In this document: positions 18,109 through 26,705 of the stretch, piece after piece
How positions within the stretch are numbered: the stretch's first letter is position 1
Layout of the letters: every line of letters starts with the position of its first letter
NCBI GenBank assembly: GCA_035496935.1
Contig: DATJED010000023.1
Location: 518,724 to 582,723 of the forward strand
Source: Pseudopedobacter sp035496935
GTDB taxonomy: Bacteria; Bacteroidota; Bacteroidia; Sphingobacteriales; Sphingobacteriaceae
Direction: 5' to 3'
Length of the DNA: 64,000 nt
Translations under genes and position numbers: made by a program
The notes under the pieces: generated by a model
The model's input: the letters and a program-made list of their open reading frames with translations, nothing else
Told to the model about the DNA's origin: nothing
Databases searched by the model: none

Positions 18109-18116
18109 CAAACTTA
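18109..18116 (-). promoter_or_regulatory. Candidate -7 box (TAAGTTTG) for the CDF operon
   Basis: An exact TAnnTTTG match on the minus strand, about 45 nt upstream of TTG 18064. No clear -33 TTG. Confidence 0.4.
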
Positions 18117-18155
18117 TTGAATTTACATTCCTTTACCTCATAAAAACTATTTTTA

Positions 18156-18163
18156 TATATTTG
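18156..18163 (+). promoter_or_regulatory. -7 box (TATATTTG) for the aminotransferase gene
   Basis: An exact TAnnTTTG match, 16 nt before ATG 18180. The short leader fits the usual Bacteroidota arrangement. Confidence 0.55.
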
Positions 18164-18179
18164 CAACTCAAATAAGACC

Positions 18180-19373
18180 ATGAGTATTTTATCTAATAGA
18201 ATCAATAATCTGGCAGAAAGCCAGACGATTAAAATGGCCAAACTAGGCCGTGAATTATCTGCAAAAGGAATTAATGTTATTAACCTTAGCTTTGGTGAAC
18301 CCGATTTTCATACGCCGCAATTTATTAAGGACGCAGCGGTTGAAGCAATGGATAAAAACTTTACGTACTATACGCCAGTTTCTGGTTACCCAGATTTAAG
18401 AAAGGCAATTGCAGAGAAGCTTAAAAGAGAAAATAATTTAGATTACAATTTTGATCAGATTGTTGTTTCTACCGGCGCAAAACAAGCTTTAGCTAACGCT
18501 TTAATGGTAATGATTAACCCTGGAGAAGAAGTAATTATCCCTACTCCTTATTGGGTTTCATACTCTGAAATGGTGAAATTGGCTGAAGGCGAATCTGTTT
18601 TTATTAACGCAACGGCAGAAAACAATTTTAAAATTACTGCCGAAGAGCTAGAAGCAGCAATTACGCCTAAAACCAAAATGTTTATGTTTTCTTCGCCTTG
18701 TAACCCTACTGGTAGCGTTTACAGCAGAGAAGAATTAGCCGCTTTGGTTAAAGTTTTTGAAAAACACCCTCAGATTTATATCCTTTCTGATGAGATTTAC
18801 GAGCACATCAATTTTATTGGAGGCCACGTTTCTATTGCAGAATTTCCTTCAGTAAAAGACAGAACAATTGTTGTAAACGGTTTTTCTAAAGCTTACGCAA
18901 TGACTGGCTGGAGAATTGGTTACTTAGCCGCACCGAAAGAAATTGCTGATGCTGCTGATAAATTACAGGGTCAAGTTACTTCTGGGTCATGCTCTATCAC
19001 TCAAAAAGCTGGTTTAGCTGCATTAAACGGTGGTTTAAAAGAAGTTCACGAAATGCGTGACGCATTTTTGAAAAGAAGAGGAATTGTATATGATTTATTA
19101 AGCAAAATTGAAGGTGTTAAAGTTAACCTACCTGATGGTGCTTTTTATTTCTTCCCTGATGTTTCTTCTTTCTTTGGAAAATCGGTTGACGGTAAAACAC
19201 TTAACAATGCAGAAGATATTTCATTGTATTTATTAAATACCGCTCATGTTTCTACCGTTACAGGCGAGGCGTTCGGTAACGAAAAATGTATCAGAATTTC
19301 TTACGCAGCATCTGAGGATGAACTTCGTGAAGCTTGCAAACGCATTGCCACCGCTTTAGGCAATTTGAAATAG
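18180..19373 (+). CDS. Pyridoxal-phosphate aminotransferase, aspartate aminotransferase type
   Basis: A 397-residue class I/II (subgroup Ib) aminotransferase. Motifs are SFGEPDFHTP near the N-terminus, SSPCNPTG (PLP ring contact Asn), LSDEIYEHI and the Schiff-base lysine K237 in NGFSKAYAMTGWRIGY. The C-terminal Arg in CIRISYA binds the substrate carboxylate. It most likely interconverts aspartate and oxaloacetate with glutamate. Related enzymes act on prephenate or other amino acids, so I give no firm symbol. The codon usage is clean and it has its own promoter and strong terminator, suggesting high monocistronic expression. Confidence 0.92.
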   Translation: MSILSNRINNLAESQTIKMAKLGRELSAKGINVINLSFGEPDFHTPQFIKDAAVEAMDKNFTYYTPVSGYPDLRKAIAEKLKRENNLDYNFDQIVVSTGAKQALANALMVMINPGEEVIIPTPYWVSYSEMVKLAEGESVFINATAENNFKITAEELEAAITPKTKMFMFSSPCNPTGSVYSREELAALVKVFEKHPQIYILSDEIYEHINFIGGHVSIAEFPSVKDRTIVVNGFSKAYAMTGWRIGYLAAPKEIADAADKLQGQVTSGSCSITQKAGLAALNGGLKEVHEMRDAFLKRRGIVYDLLSKIEGVKVNLPDGAFYFFPDVSSFFGKSVDGKTLNNAEDISLYLLNTAHVSTVTGEAFGNEKCIRISYAASEDELREACKRIATALGNLK

Positions 19374-19412
19374 ATATACTGTATTAATTAAACACAGAAA
19401 ACACATATCAAG

Positions 19413-19440
19413 AAAGGGGGATTAAAAATCCCCTTTTTTT
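19413..19440 (+). terminator. Intrinsic terminator after the aminotransferase gene
   Basis: The stem AAAGGGG(G)ATT pairs with AATCCCCTTT around AAA, followed by a run of seven or more T. It also faces the end of the convergent PAS kinase gene. Confidence 0.85.
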
Positions 19441-19460
19441 GTTTTATTATAAATCCAAAT

Positions 19461-20561
19461 TTATGGATTAAAAGTTATTGTAAAGGTGGCCCCTTTGTTT
19501 TTTTCGCTGTAAACCTTAATATCTCCTCCTAATTCCGTAATGTGCTTTTTTACTAAAAACAGCCCTAAACCTTTTGAGTCGCTATTTTTATGAAAGGTTT
19601 GGTTTAATCCAAATATCCTATCTTTTACTTTCTCTAAATCGAAACCCAATCCATTGTCTGATATGGTTAATTGCTTCCCTCCGTCTGCTGTTAAAAATGA
19701 TTTTACAACAATATGGGGTTTAAGCTTTTTATTCCGATACTTTATTGAGTTAGTAATTAAGTTGAGGAATATACTTTCTAAGTAGCTTTTGTTAAATTCT
19801 AGTTCCGTAAAGCCCGAAAAATCAGTTTCTATAGAAACATGATGTTTATTTATGATTGCACCTATTGAGTTGCAGACCTCGTTAAAACAGGCACTAATAT
19901 CTAAAGTTTGTATCTGAAGTTTTGCGTTAGTTTCTTTTTTTATCAATTCATTAATATAACTCTCTAAAGTTTCGCTTACCTTTTGGGTAGATTTTCTGAT
20001 CATATTAATTACATTCAGATTATCTTCATTATAGATCTTGTTATAATCAATCAATTCAAATAAGCCTATTATGTTAGCTATTGGCGATCTTAAATTATGT
20101 GATGCCATCCTGGCAAAATGTTCAAGTTCTTTATTGATTTGAGATATTTGGTCAAATAAAAGCTCTTGGTGCCTTTCCATTTTTTTTCGGTGGGTAACCT
20201 CTTTTGCTATCGCAAAAACATACTGATTTTCTATTATGGGCATGGATGTCCAAGAGAGCCAGACCTCTTCGCCAGATTTAGTGAGGTAGCGGTTTTCAAA
20301 ATTTAGTAGCGGTTTACCTTTCAACATCTCTTTCCTCGTTTCATAGGTTGCCTTTTTGTCCTCATCTACCACTAAATCACTGATTTTCATTTTCAGGAGC
20401 TCCTCCTCGGTATATCCTAAAACTCTACACACCGACGGATTGATTTTCAGAAAATAACCTTCATAGCTTGCAATACATAGCAAATCTGGGGTGTAATCGA
20501 AAAATTTGGATAATAAAGCGTATTCATCGGTTAATAAGGATGTTGAATTTAGAGCATGCAT
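19461..20561 (-). CDS. PAS-domain sensor histidine kinase
   Basis: ATG 20561 is chosen because a complete promoter lies 42-75 nt upstream. The longer frame (to 20636) would overlap it. The 366 residues hold one PAS domain (about 15-125, starting FFDYTPDLLCIA), a short linker, HisKA with phosphoacceptor His155 (MASHNLRSPI) and HATPase_c with N box NLITNSIKYRNK, G box DNGLGFDL and a second G box KGLGLFLVKKH. It has no membrane helix and is therefore a cytoplasmic sensor. It is an orphan, with no response regulator adjacent. It lies between the aminotransferase gene and ppc without operon links. Confidence 0.9.
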   Translation of the reverse strand: MHALNSTSLLTDEYALLSKFFDYTPDLLCIASYEGYFLKINPSVCRVLGYTEEELLKMKISDLVVDEDKKATYETRKEMLKGKPLLNFENRYLTKSGEEVWLSWTSMPIIENQYVFAIAKEVTHRKKMERHQELLFDQISQINKELEHFARMASHNLRSPIANIIGLFELIDYNKIYNEDNLNVINMIRKSTQKVSETLESYINELIKKETNAKLQIQTLDISACFNEVCNSIGAIINKHHVSIETDFSGFTELEFNKSYLESIFLNLITNSIKYRNKKLKPHIVVKSFLTADGGKQLTISDNGLGFDLEKVKDRIFGLNQTFHKNSDSKGLGLFLVKKHITELGGDIKVYSEKNKGATFTITFNP

Positions 20562-20602
20562 AGCAAAATTTAATTTAGCCTCATTTTTGTCATACTTAAT
20601 TT

Positions 20603-20636
20603 CAAAGATAAGCAAGGGTCCACTCCATATAAGCAA
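20603..20636 (-). promoter_or_regulatory. Promoter of the PAS kinase gene (TTG-N23-TATCTTTG)
   Basis: Minus-strand TTG at 20636-20634 and an exact -7 box TATCTTTG at 20610-20603 with a 23-nt spacer, within the Bacteroidota range. The predicted leader is about 36 nt. Confidence 0.6.
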
Positions 20637-20674
20637 GAAGAATTATAGCTCCTATAATTTAAGGAACTATAATT

Positions 20675-23263
20675 TTACGCTGAATTTCTGGCGGCATTTA
20701 CAATTCCGTAGAGCGTTCTAAGAATCAATTTATTATAAATTTTTCTTTGTTCTTCGCTTGTGTTTTTATCTAAACAACGAATAATTGCATAACGCTGAAT
20801 AATCACTAAAGGAAGGGTAATCTTTTCCCTTACCTGAATAGATTGCCTGTCCAGCGGATATTTTTGCATTAAAATTTCAGTGTTGCTTAAATCTAACAAT
20901 AATTTTTCGGTTAAAACAAATTCAGCTTTTAATTTTTTCCAGAAGTTGCCAAATGTTTCGTCGGTCTCTAAATAGGCAGTTAGCCTAAAATCAGCCTTTG
21001 TCATTGACATCATACAGTTGTCCATAACCGCTCTAAAATAACCGTTATTGGCATAAAAATCTTTAACTTCTTGCCACTTACCTTCCTCTCTTATTTTCGC
21101 CAGTGCGGTACCAACGCCATAAAATCCAGGAATGTTTTGTTTCAGTTGACTCCAAGAGGTAACAAAACTAATGGCTCTTAAATCTTCTAGTTTAAGTTCA
21201 GCATCCGAATTTCTTTTCACCGGACGGCTACTGATATTTATCTGCGAAAGCATTTTAAGCGGACTTTGAACTTCTAAGAATTTCAAAAACAACGGGTCTC
21301 GCCTCAGTTCCATAAAAGCATCGTAACTAGTATCGGCTATATTGCTAAAAAGCTCTTTTTCCGGCTCGCCCATGGTATCGGTTTCCTTTTTGTTTAATGC
21401 AGAGGATATACCGGCATTAATCAGTTGCTCCATATTGTTTCTGGAGCTTTCAAAAGTACCAAAATGAGAGCTGATGGTTTGGCCTTGTACTGTAACCTGG
21501 ATTTGCTTATTTGCTACATCCTTACCAAAGGAAGCATAAAATTTATGTGTTTTACCTCCACCTCTTGCCGGTGGGCCGCCTCTCCCATCAAAGAATGCTA
21601 AATCAATTCCGTTCTTTCTTGAAACCGAGGTTAACCTATATTTTGCATAATATAATGACCAGTTGGCCATTAAATAGCCACCATCTTTTGTACTATCAGA
21701 AAAACCTAGCATTACTACTTGACGGGTTTTACGACGTTCTAGATGTTTTTGATAAACCGGGTGGCTGTAAAGAATTTGCATTACAACGTCCGCGTCTTTT
21801 AAATCATCAATGGTTTCAAAAAGAGGCACAAAATCAATATCTAATTCATCCATTTTCCAACCGCTCCATAAAAACAGTTGCATTAGCTGTAAAATATCGG
21901 ATGCTTTTTGGCAGTTACTGATGATGAATCTGTGACAGGCCCTTTTTCCTTGATGTTTTTGGATGTCTTTTATGAGTCTAATAACATCTAGGCTATCTTT
22001 GCTCAATTCGGCAAAAGAACCGTAATTCTCTAAGCTTAGCTCATTTAGAGGAATTGCTTTTATCTTTTCTTCTTCAGACAAATCCATGTAATTTGCCGGA
22101 ATTGTGCCTTTTACCGGTGCGGTTTGGATACATTCAGAAAATAAGGTACGCAAAACACGGCTATCCTGCCTGATATCAAGCGAAGCAAAATGACAACCGA
22201 ACAATTTAACTTTCCATATCAAATCATCAACAACGCTCGTAAATAAACCATCGTGATAATCTTTTAAAACACGTTTTATGTTTCTTAAATTGTCTAATAA
22301 ATCCTCTTTAACGTTTTTTACGTCGCCGTTGGATTCAAAAGCATTGTCATAAATCAGTTTCTCCAGCACATCCATGTACTTTTCAACTCCATTGAAAGTT
22401 ATGCGACGTTTCATGTTTCTGAAATCTCGATAATAGCATCTGAACAGTGCTTGTCTCAAGAAAAAGGAGACTTTTTTGGTAGTTTCTGTAGTAACGTAAG
22501 GGTTTCCGTCTCTATCACCCCCAGGCCAAAAACCCAGTTCAATTAAACTGTGATTCCCTAAATCCAGTTTAAATACGTCTTCTAGATTTTTATGAACGTT
22601 GGAGGCTGTTTGGTAGAAAATATTTTCTAGATACCAAGTTAAGCTGACGGCTTCATCAACCGGCGTAGGTTTTTCTTTTTTAAAGAAAGGGGTTTTGCCC
22701 AATTGCTTTAATAAAAGATTGATGGCATTAACATCATTTTCTTTGATAGCATCTGTTAAATCCGTCATAATGCCCAAAATTGGACCCGGATAGAACTGCG
22801 TAGGATGCGCTGTTAAAACCAATCTCAATTTAAACTCGGCCAAAGCTTCCTGGATATCTTTGTAAAGACCTTCATCTTCGGTAGCTTTATTCATCAAAGT
22901 ATTTAGAGATGTAGCTTCGTCCAAGTCACTTATTTTAGAAAAAGCAGCGTCTTCAACGGCGTCAAAAAGCACAACTTGTCTTTCAATGTATTGTATAAAT
23001 CTGAAAAGTAAATCAAATATTTCTTTTTGATCGGTAATTTCAACCTGTTTTGCAAAAAAAGACTCGATAATTTCGTCAGGTCTTAGGCTTTTTTCTGTTC
23101 CTTCTTCGCAATATTTAAAGAAATAAGGCAAAGCCAAACCCGTGTTTTTCACACTGTAGAATGGTAACGTAAGGAATAGACTGTTATAAAGTTCGAATTT
23201 TGTAGTGACTTCGTTTTTAAAGACTGTTTCTTTTGACCGTAGCGGTGTATTTAGTTTCAACAT
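20675..23263 (-). CDS. ppc: Phosphoenolpyruvate carboxylase
   Basis: An 862-residue cytoplasmic enzyme that carboxylates PEP with bicarbonate to oxaloacetate, feeding the TCA cycle. The catalytic His is H153 in LTAHPTQ. Other family signatures are FWPGGDRDGNPYVT and LGFSDSTKDGGYL, and a glycine-rich loop reads FDGRGGPPARGGG, where most PEPCs have FHGRGGSIGRGGG. The C-terminal asparagine typical of PEPC is not conserved (it ends ARNSA). This is the divergent Bacteroidota type, somewhat shorter than E. coli PEPC (883). The start ATG is followed by a conserved helical N-terminus. It is monocistronic, divergent from tRNA-Ser. Confidence 0.92.
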   Translation of the reverse strand: MLKLNTPLRSKETVFKNEVTTKFELYNSLFLTLPFYSVKNTGLALPYFFKYCEEGTEKSLRPDEIIESFFAKQVEITDQKEIFDLLFRFIQYIERQVVLFDAVEDAAFSKISDLDEATSLNTLMNKATEDEGLYKDIQEALAEFKLRLVLTAHPTQFYPGPILGIMTDLTDAIKENDVNAINLLLKQLGKTPFFKKEKPTPVDEAVSLTWYLENIFYQTASNVHKNLEDVFKLDLGNHSLIELGFWPGGDRDGNPYVTTETTKKVSFFLRQALFRCYYRDFRNMKRRITFNGVEKYMDVLEKLIYDNAFESNGDVKNVKEDLLDNLRNIKRVLKDYHDGLFTSVVDDLIWKVKLFGCHFASLDIRQDSRVLRTLFSECIQTAPVKGTIPANYMDLSEEEKIKAIPLNELSLENYGSFAELSKDSLDVIRLIKDIQKHQGKRACHRFIISNCQKASDILQLMQLFLWSGWKMDELDIDFVPLFETIDDLKDADVVMQILYSHPVYQKHLERRKTRQVVMLGFSDSTKDGGYLMANWSLYYAKYRLTSVSRKNGIDLAFFDGRGGPPARGGGKTHKFYASFGKDVANKQIQVTVQGQTISSHFGTFESSRNNMEQLINAGISSALNKKETDTMGEPEKELFSNIADTSYDAFMELRRDPLFLKFLEVQSPLKMLSQINISSRPVKRNSDAELKLEDLRAISFVTSWSQLKQNIPGFYGVGTALAKIREEGKWQEVKDFYANNGYFRAVMDNCMMSMTKADFRLTAYLETDETFGNFWKKLKAEFVLTEKLLLDLSNTEILMQKYPLDRQSIQVREKITLPLVIIQRYAIIRCLDKNTSEEQRKIYNKLILRTLYGIVNAARNSA

Positions 23264-23499
23264 GATGCCTGAAAATTACGTTAAACTTTGTTGTTACACA
23301 AATAAATGCCGAAAAAATACTAAAAAAGGTTTCTGTCTATTTACGTGTTTTAAGAAGAATATAGCTTGATTTTATATAAAAAGAAAAGTTTGAAAGTCTG
23401 TTTTTCAGCCAAAAAAGTGACAAAAACATCAAATTATAAAAATTAATATTCTGATGATTAATCGGTTACAGCCGTTATTTAGTTTTTTATTAAAATAAA

Positions 23500-23530
23500 T
23501 TTGCCATAATGATTCGCTTTTGTACTTTTG
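23500..23530 (+). promoter_or_regulatory. Promoter of tRNA-Ser (TTTG-N19-TACTTTTG)
   Basis: TTTG at 23500-23503, a 19-nt spacer and TACTTTTG at 23523-23530 form a full Bacteroidota consensus promoter. Transcription would begin at or just before the mature 5' end of the tRNA at 23536. Confidence 0.75.
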
Positions 23531-23535
23531 CCCTC

Positions 23536-23623
23536 GGAGAGCTGGCAGAGTGGTCGATTGCGGCAGTCTTGAAAACTGTTGACTGTAACAGGTCCGGGGG
23601 TTCGAATCCCTCGCTCTCCGCCA
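23536..23623 (+). tRNA. tRNA-Ser (anticodon TGA)
   Basis: The acceptor stem GGAGAGC pairs with GCTCTCC, followed by discriminator G and an encoded CCA. The anticodon loop CTTGAAA gives anticodon TGA, reading UCN serine codons. A long variable arm (GTTGACTGTAACAGGTCC) is the class II feature of tRNA-Ser. The T loop reads GTTCGAATC. Its 3' end (from 23600) is the attachment site of the element that follows. Because the element carries a copy of this segment, the tRNA remains whole after integration. Confidence 0.95.
23600..23621. repeat. attL: 22-bp core attachment repeat in tRNA-Ser
   Basis: Identical to 39170-39191 (begins GTTCGAATCCCTCGC and ends CTCCGC). It covers the T-loop 3' half and acceptor stem of the tRNA. 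This is the classic tyrosine-recombinase target. Confidence 0.9.
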
Positions 23624-23644
23624 AAATGAATGTCAAAAAGTATT

Positions 23645-23679
23645 AAAAGCCTGCAAATCAGATGATTGCAGGCTTTTTT
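23645..23679 (+). terminator. Terminator downstream of tRNA-Ser (element copy)
   Basis: A perfect 12-bp stem AAAAGCCTGCAA / TTGCAGGCTTTT with a 9-nt loop and T-run. An exact duplicate lies at 39215-39249, at the same distance from the att core, so both copies belong to the duplicated attachment region. Confidence 0.9.
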
Positions 23680-23721
23680 ATTTTACAAAAACAGGCAAAA
23701 TATTCAAAAATTCACAGTATG

Positions 23722-23770
23722 AAGTGGAGTAAATCGAGAGTAAAGTCACTCGAGCAAAAAGACTCCACCT
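23722..23770. repeat. Candidate recombinase arm-site repeats near attL
   Basis: AAGTGGAGT at 23722-23730 and its inverse ACTCCACCT at 23762-23770 (7 bp exactly complementary) flank a smaller CGAG/CTCG pair. The same AAGTGGAGT recurs at 39099-39107, 63 bp inside attR. Repeats near both ends but nowhere obvious between are what arm-type integrase sites would look like. Confidence 0.4.
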
Positions 23771-23871
23771 AAACGATGTAAAATTTTGATAATCAACTTG
23801 TTCATTCATTAAACATCTTGATTTTGGTTAGCTGTAAAAGTAATTTTGTTTAACTTTTTAAAGCTAAAGTC

Positions 23872-25083
23872 ATGAGTAATTTAATTCAATTGTATTTCCA
23901 CCTAAAGGCTTCAAAAAATCACACCGCTGGACCTATCCCTATTTACGCCAGAATATCTCTCAAGGGAAAACGGACAGAAATTTCATTAAACCGGAAGTGC
24001 GAGGCAGAAAGATGGTGCAGAAAATCTGAACGGGTTAGTGGAAATCGCGAAGCGGTAAGAAATCTGAACAAGTTTATCGAGCAATTCCAGATCAAAGTTT
24101 ATGATGCCCAAGAGTTTCTGCAAAGAAATTCAGAGGAAGTCACTGTAGAGGCCGTCCGCGATCATATCTTAGGAAAGAAAGAATCTGTAAAGACGATTAT
24201 TGGAGTGTTTGAAGATCATAACAAAAAAATAGAGGCTTTGGTGGGAAAGGAATTTGCTGAAGGAACATTAGAACGTTACAGAACCTCACTTAAACACACC
24301 AGAGATTTTATCAACTGGAAATACAAGGTCAGCGATCTTGATATCAGGAAAATAGACCACGAGTTTGTAACCGAATACGAATTTTACCTTCGTACTGTCC
24401 GTAACTGTGCAAATAATTCGGCAGTTAAATACATCAAAAACTTCGGAAAAATTGTGAGGATTTGTTTATCCAACGGCTGGATTACGATTAACCCGATGGT
24501 AAATTACAAAGCCAAGGTAAAGAAAGTGGATCGCGTTTTCTTATCTGCCGATGAGTTAGAAATGCTGGCGACGAAAGAATTTTCTATCGAGAGAATTGCA
24601 CAAGTAAGGGATATATTTCTGTTCTCTTGTTATACAGGCTTGGCTTATGTAGATGTTAAAAAATTAAAAGCAAGTGAAATTGTAAAAGGTGTAGATGGGG
24701 AGCTGTGGATTTCCACAAAACGTCAGAAAACTGATATTGCATCAAGGATTCCGCTGTTGCCCCCAGCGCAGAGGGTGATAGAGAAATATAAGGATCATCC
24801 AAAGTGCTTAGTTGATGACATCTTGCTTCCTGTTTTAAGTAACCAAAAGATGAACGCTTATTTAAAGGAGATAGCCGATTTCTGCGGTATACAGAAAGAA
24901 CTGACTTATCATATCGCTAGGCATACTTTTGCGACGACAGTTACGCTGATGAACAAAGTGCCGATCGAAACAGTTTCGAAAATGTTGGGGCACACCAGTA
25001 TAAAAATGACCCAACACTATGCTAAGATATTGGATCTTAAAATTGGCGAGGATATGGCGCATTTGAGGAAGAAATTTTCTTGA
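23872..25083 (+). CDS. int: Tyrosine recombinase / integrase of the island
   Basis: The 403 residues are laid out as Bacteroidota integrases: an N-terminal arm-DNA-binding domain (about 1-95), a SAM-like core-binding domain (about 105-215) and a catalytic domain (about 220-403). Catalytic residues seen are H-x-x-R in YHIARHTFAT, His in MLGHTSIKMT and the nucleophile Tyr in QHYAKI. The first catalytic Arg is missing: the motif reads CYTGLAYVDV, the form known from IntDOT of the conjugative transposon CTnDOT. The gene lies next to its att site and probably catalyses excision and integration at tRNA-Ser. It ends at a hairpin shared with hipA. Confidence 0.94.
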   Translation: MSNLIQLYFHLKASKNHTAGPIPIYARISLKGKRTEISLNRKCEAERWCRKSERVSGNREAVRNLNKFIEQFQIKVYDAQEFLQRNSEEVTVEAVRDHILGKKESVKTIIGVFEDHNKKIEALVGKEFAEGTLERYRTSLKHTRDFINWKYKVSDLDIRKIDHEFVTEYEFYLRTVRNCANNSAVKYIKNFGKIVRICLSNGWITINPMVNYKAKVKKVDRVFLSADELEMLATKEFSIERIAQVRDIFLFSCYTGLAYVDVKKLKASEIVKGVDGELWISTKRQKTDIASRIPLLPPAQRVIEKYKDHPKCLVDDILLPVLSNQKMNAYLKEIADFCGIQKELTYHIARHTFATTVTLMNKVPIETVSKMLGHTSIKMTQHYAKILDLKIGEDMAHLRKKFS

Positions 25084-25118
25084 TGTAAACTTGAGCTTGA
25101 GAGGGCAAAACTTAGTTG

Positions 25119-25147
25119 AAAAGGAATGACGAGATGTCGTTCCTTTT
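25119..25147. terminator. Bidirectional terminator between integrase and hipA
   Basis: AAAAGGAATGAC pairs with GTCGTTCCTTTT with one T-G wobble and a 5-nt loop. A- and T-runs flank it. Confidence 0.7.
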
Positions 25148-25161
25148 CTTGTCTTAACTTT

Positions 25162-26409
25162 TTAAAGCTTAAAAGCACCTGCCATCAAAATTTGCTCTGC
25201 TCTTGATATTCCTATTTCATCAGCAAAAATTTTCCATTTCGTAACTACGCTGTTTAGTTCATCTAAAATGAAGTTCATTTCTTTTTCAGACAATTTAAAA
25301 TACGAGCCCACGCTTTTGGCTAGCTCAAAATCGAGAGCGTTATTTTCTGTATCGATATTTAAAGCAAGACCATTTTTATCAATAGACGGGTTGATGTCAA
25401 AAGCAGGCGATAACCTCCAACCTGCGCTAGTCAAAATAAATCCGTGATTACGTAAGTGATCATCTGTATTGGATATCATGATGTTAAACGCCATTCTCCT
25501 CCATAGCTGATGAAGATCTTCGCTTATGTTTGCTCCCGAAAACTGGATAAACTCTGCTATATCTAAGTATGACGGGGTTTCGTCCCGAATTAAATCTTCA
25601 TTCTTGCCAGTCATGGTCATTGCAGAAGCAAAGTGAATGCGTTCTTGCCCTTCTCTATCAAAGCGTTTTGTAAAAAATGTATCGAATCTACCGGCAATTT
25701 TTTCCAGCTTAGAATCCGCCATTTCAATACCAGCTTCCGATGCTAATCGCCAAGCTAAAAACTCCCACGCACCTTTATTAATTGTATCATTTTTGGACGG
25801 GAATTTAGCAATCCATGGCTGACCATCGTCATCCAGAATATTAGCTTTTGGCCTAGCGCCACCCAAAGAAGAACCTGGCGCCATTAACATGGTTAACCAT
25901 TTTTTCACCTCGTCGCTGTCTTCATTAGATTCGATTAAGGAAGCGCCATATTGCAACTCTCTAATATTTGCCCATGGTGGCGTAGGAGAAATAGCATCAT
26001 TGTCTAAAAACATTCCGTTGGGATCTGTTTTGAATCTTAAAGCTCCCATACGACTCAAATCGTGTACCCCTAGCAGAAAATCAATATCGTATAAAACAGG
26101 AGCAGTTTTTCCCTGCTGTACTGCATTTATTGAAGCTCTTCTTTTCATCAAAGTTCTTCCCCAATTATCGGGCATGGAATCTAAGAAAACTCCAAAATTT
26201 TCTTTCCCATTTGGATATTGCTGTCCGCTGTACCATGCAATATCCGGATCGAGTAATAGCTGTTCTTCCGAACTTATCCAATTTTTATCATAAGCAAAGC
26301 TAAAAGCCTTTCTCCCTTTTGCCTGTTGGGCGGATAAAATACCAACACATTTAGGCGAAGGCATTCCTTTCCAATCGGCGTAAACCCATATATCAGTTTT
26401 GTCTGCCAT
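25162..26409 (-). CDS. hipA: HipA-type serine/threonine kinase toxin
   Basis: The 415 residues are a close size match to E. coli HipA (440). HipA phosphorylates glutamyl-tRNA synthetase and causes persistence. Features seen are a small N-terminal HipA domain, the P-loop-like autophosphorylation segment GSSLGGARPK (179-188), the catalytic loop NTDDHLRN with D316 and N321, and the metal-binding D338 in SPAFDINP. The kinase appears intact. The start codon overlaps the hipB stop by 1 nt (TAATG), so the toxin is translationally coupled to its antitoxin. The actual target is unknown. Confidence 0.92.
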   Translation of the reverse strand: MADKTDIWVYADWKGMPSPKCVGILSAQQAKGRKAFSFAYDKNWISSEEQLLLDPDIAWYSGQQYPNGKENFGVFLDSMPDNWGRTLMKRRASINAVQQGKTAPVLYDIDFLLGVHDLSRMGALRFKTDPNGMFLDNDAISPTPPWANIRELQYGASLIESNEDSDEVKKWLTMLMAPGSSLGGARPKANILDDDGQPWIAKFPSKNDTINKGAWEFLAWRLASEAGIEMADSKLEKIAGRFDTFFTKRFDREGQERIHFASAMTMTGKNEDLIRDETPSYLDIAEFIQFSGANISEDLHQLWRRMAFNIMISNTDDHLRNHGFILTSAGWRLSPAFDINPSIDKNGLALNIDTENNALDFELAKSVGSYFKLSEKEMNFILDELNSVVTKWKIFADEIGISRAEQILMAGAFKL

Positions 26410-26702
26410 TATTTACCAATCATTTCTAAATCCTGCAACTTTCTTCCCATCTCATCATCTGATGCCAATACCAAGAAATCGTCCTGCAAGCCCAGCACTC
26501 TCAAAACATTAAAATAGGCACCCATGGAAACACTAGGATTACCTTTTTCGATGTGATAAAGAGTCGTACGGTCTATATTTGCTCTTTCTGCAACCTGTAT
26601 AGCGGTTAACTTCCGCCGTTTCCTAGCCAGCTTGATATTCTCGCCCATCTGTTCCAATATTTTCTGAAACTTAGGAAACAAAATTTGCTTTTTAGATTTC
26701 AT
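26409..26702 (-). CDS. hipB: HipB-type XRE-family antitoxin and autorepressor
   Basis: The ATG at 26702 (MKSKKQILFPKFQKIL) is favoured over 26723, because the longer form would run into the operator. The 97-residue product has a Cro/C1 HTH (about residues 24-80: KLARKRRKLTAIQVAERANI, then DRTTLYHIEKGNPSVS). HipB neutralises HipA and represses the operon by binding inverted repeats. Upstream, a perfect 14-bp inverted repeat brackets the -7 box. Only about 12 nt separate the predicted transcription start from this ATG. Confidence 0.92.
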   Translation of the reverse strand: MKSKKQILFPKFQKILEQMGENIKLARKRRKLTAIQVAERANIDRTTLYHIEKGNPSVSMGAYFNVLRVLGLQDDFLVLASDDEMGRKLQDLEMIGK

Positions 26703-26705
26703 AAC

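Noticed and set aside
21511..21921. 136-codon plus-strand frame
   Set aside because: Antisense to the conserved core of PEP carboxylase, with no recognisable features of its own.
25889..26293. 134-codon plus-strand frame
   Set aside because: Antisense to the HipA kinase domain, whose catalytic motifs are intact.
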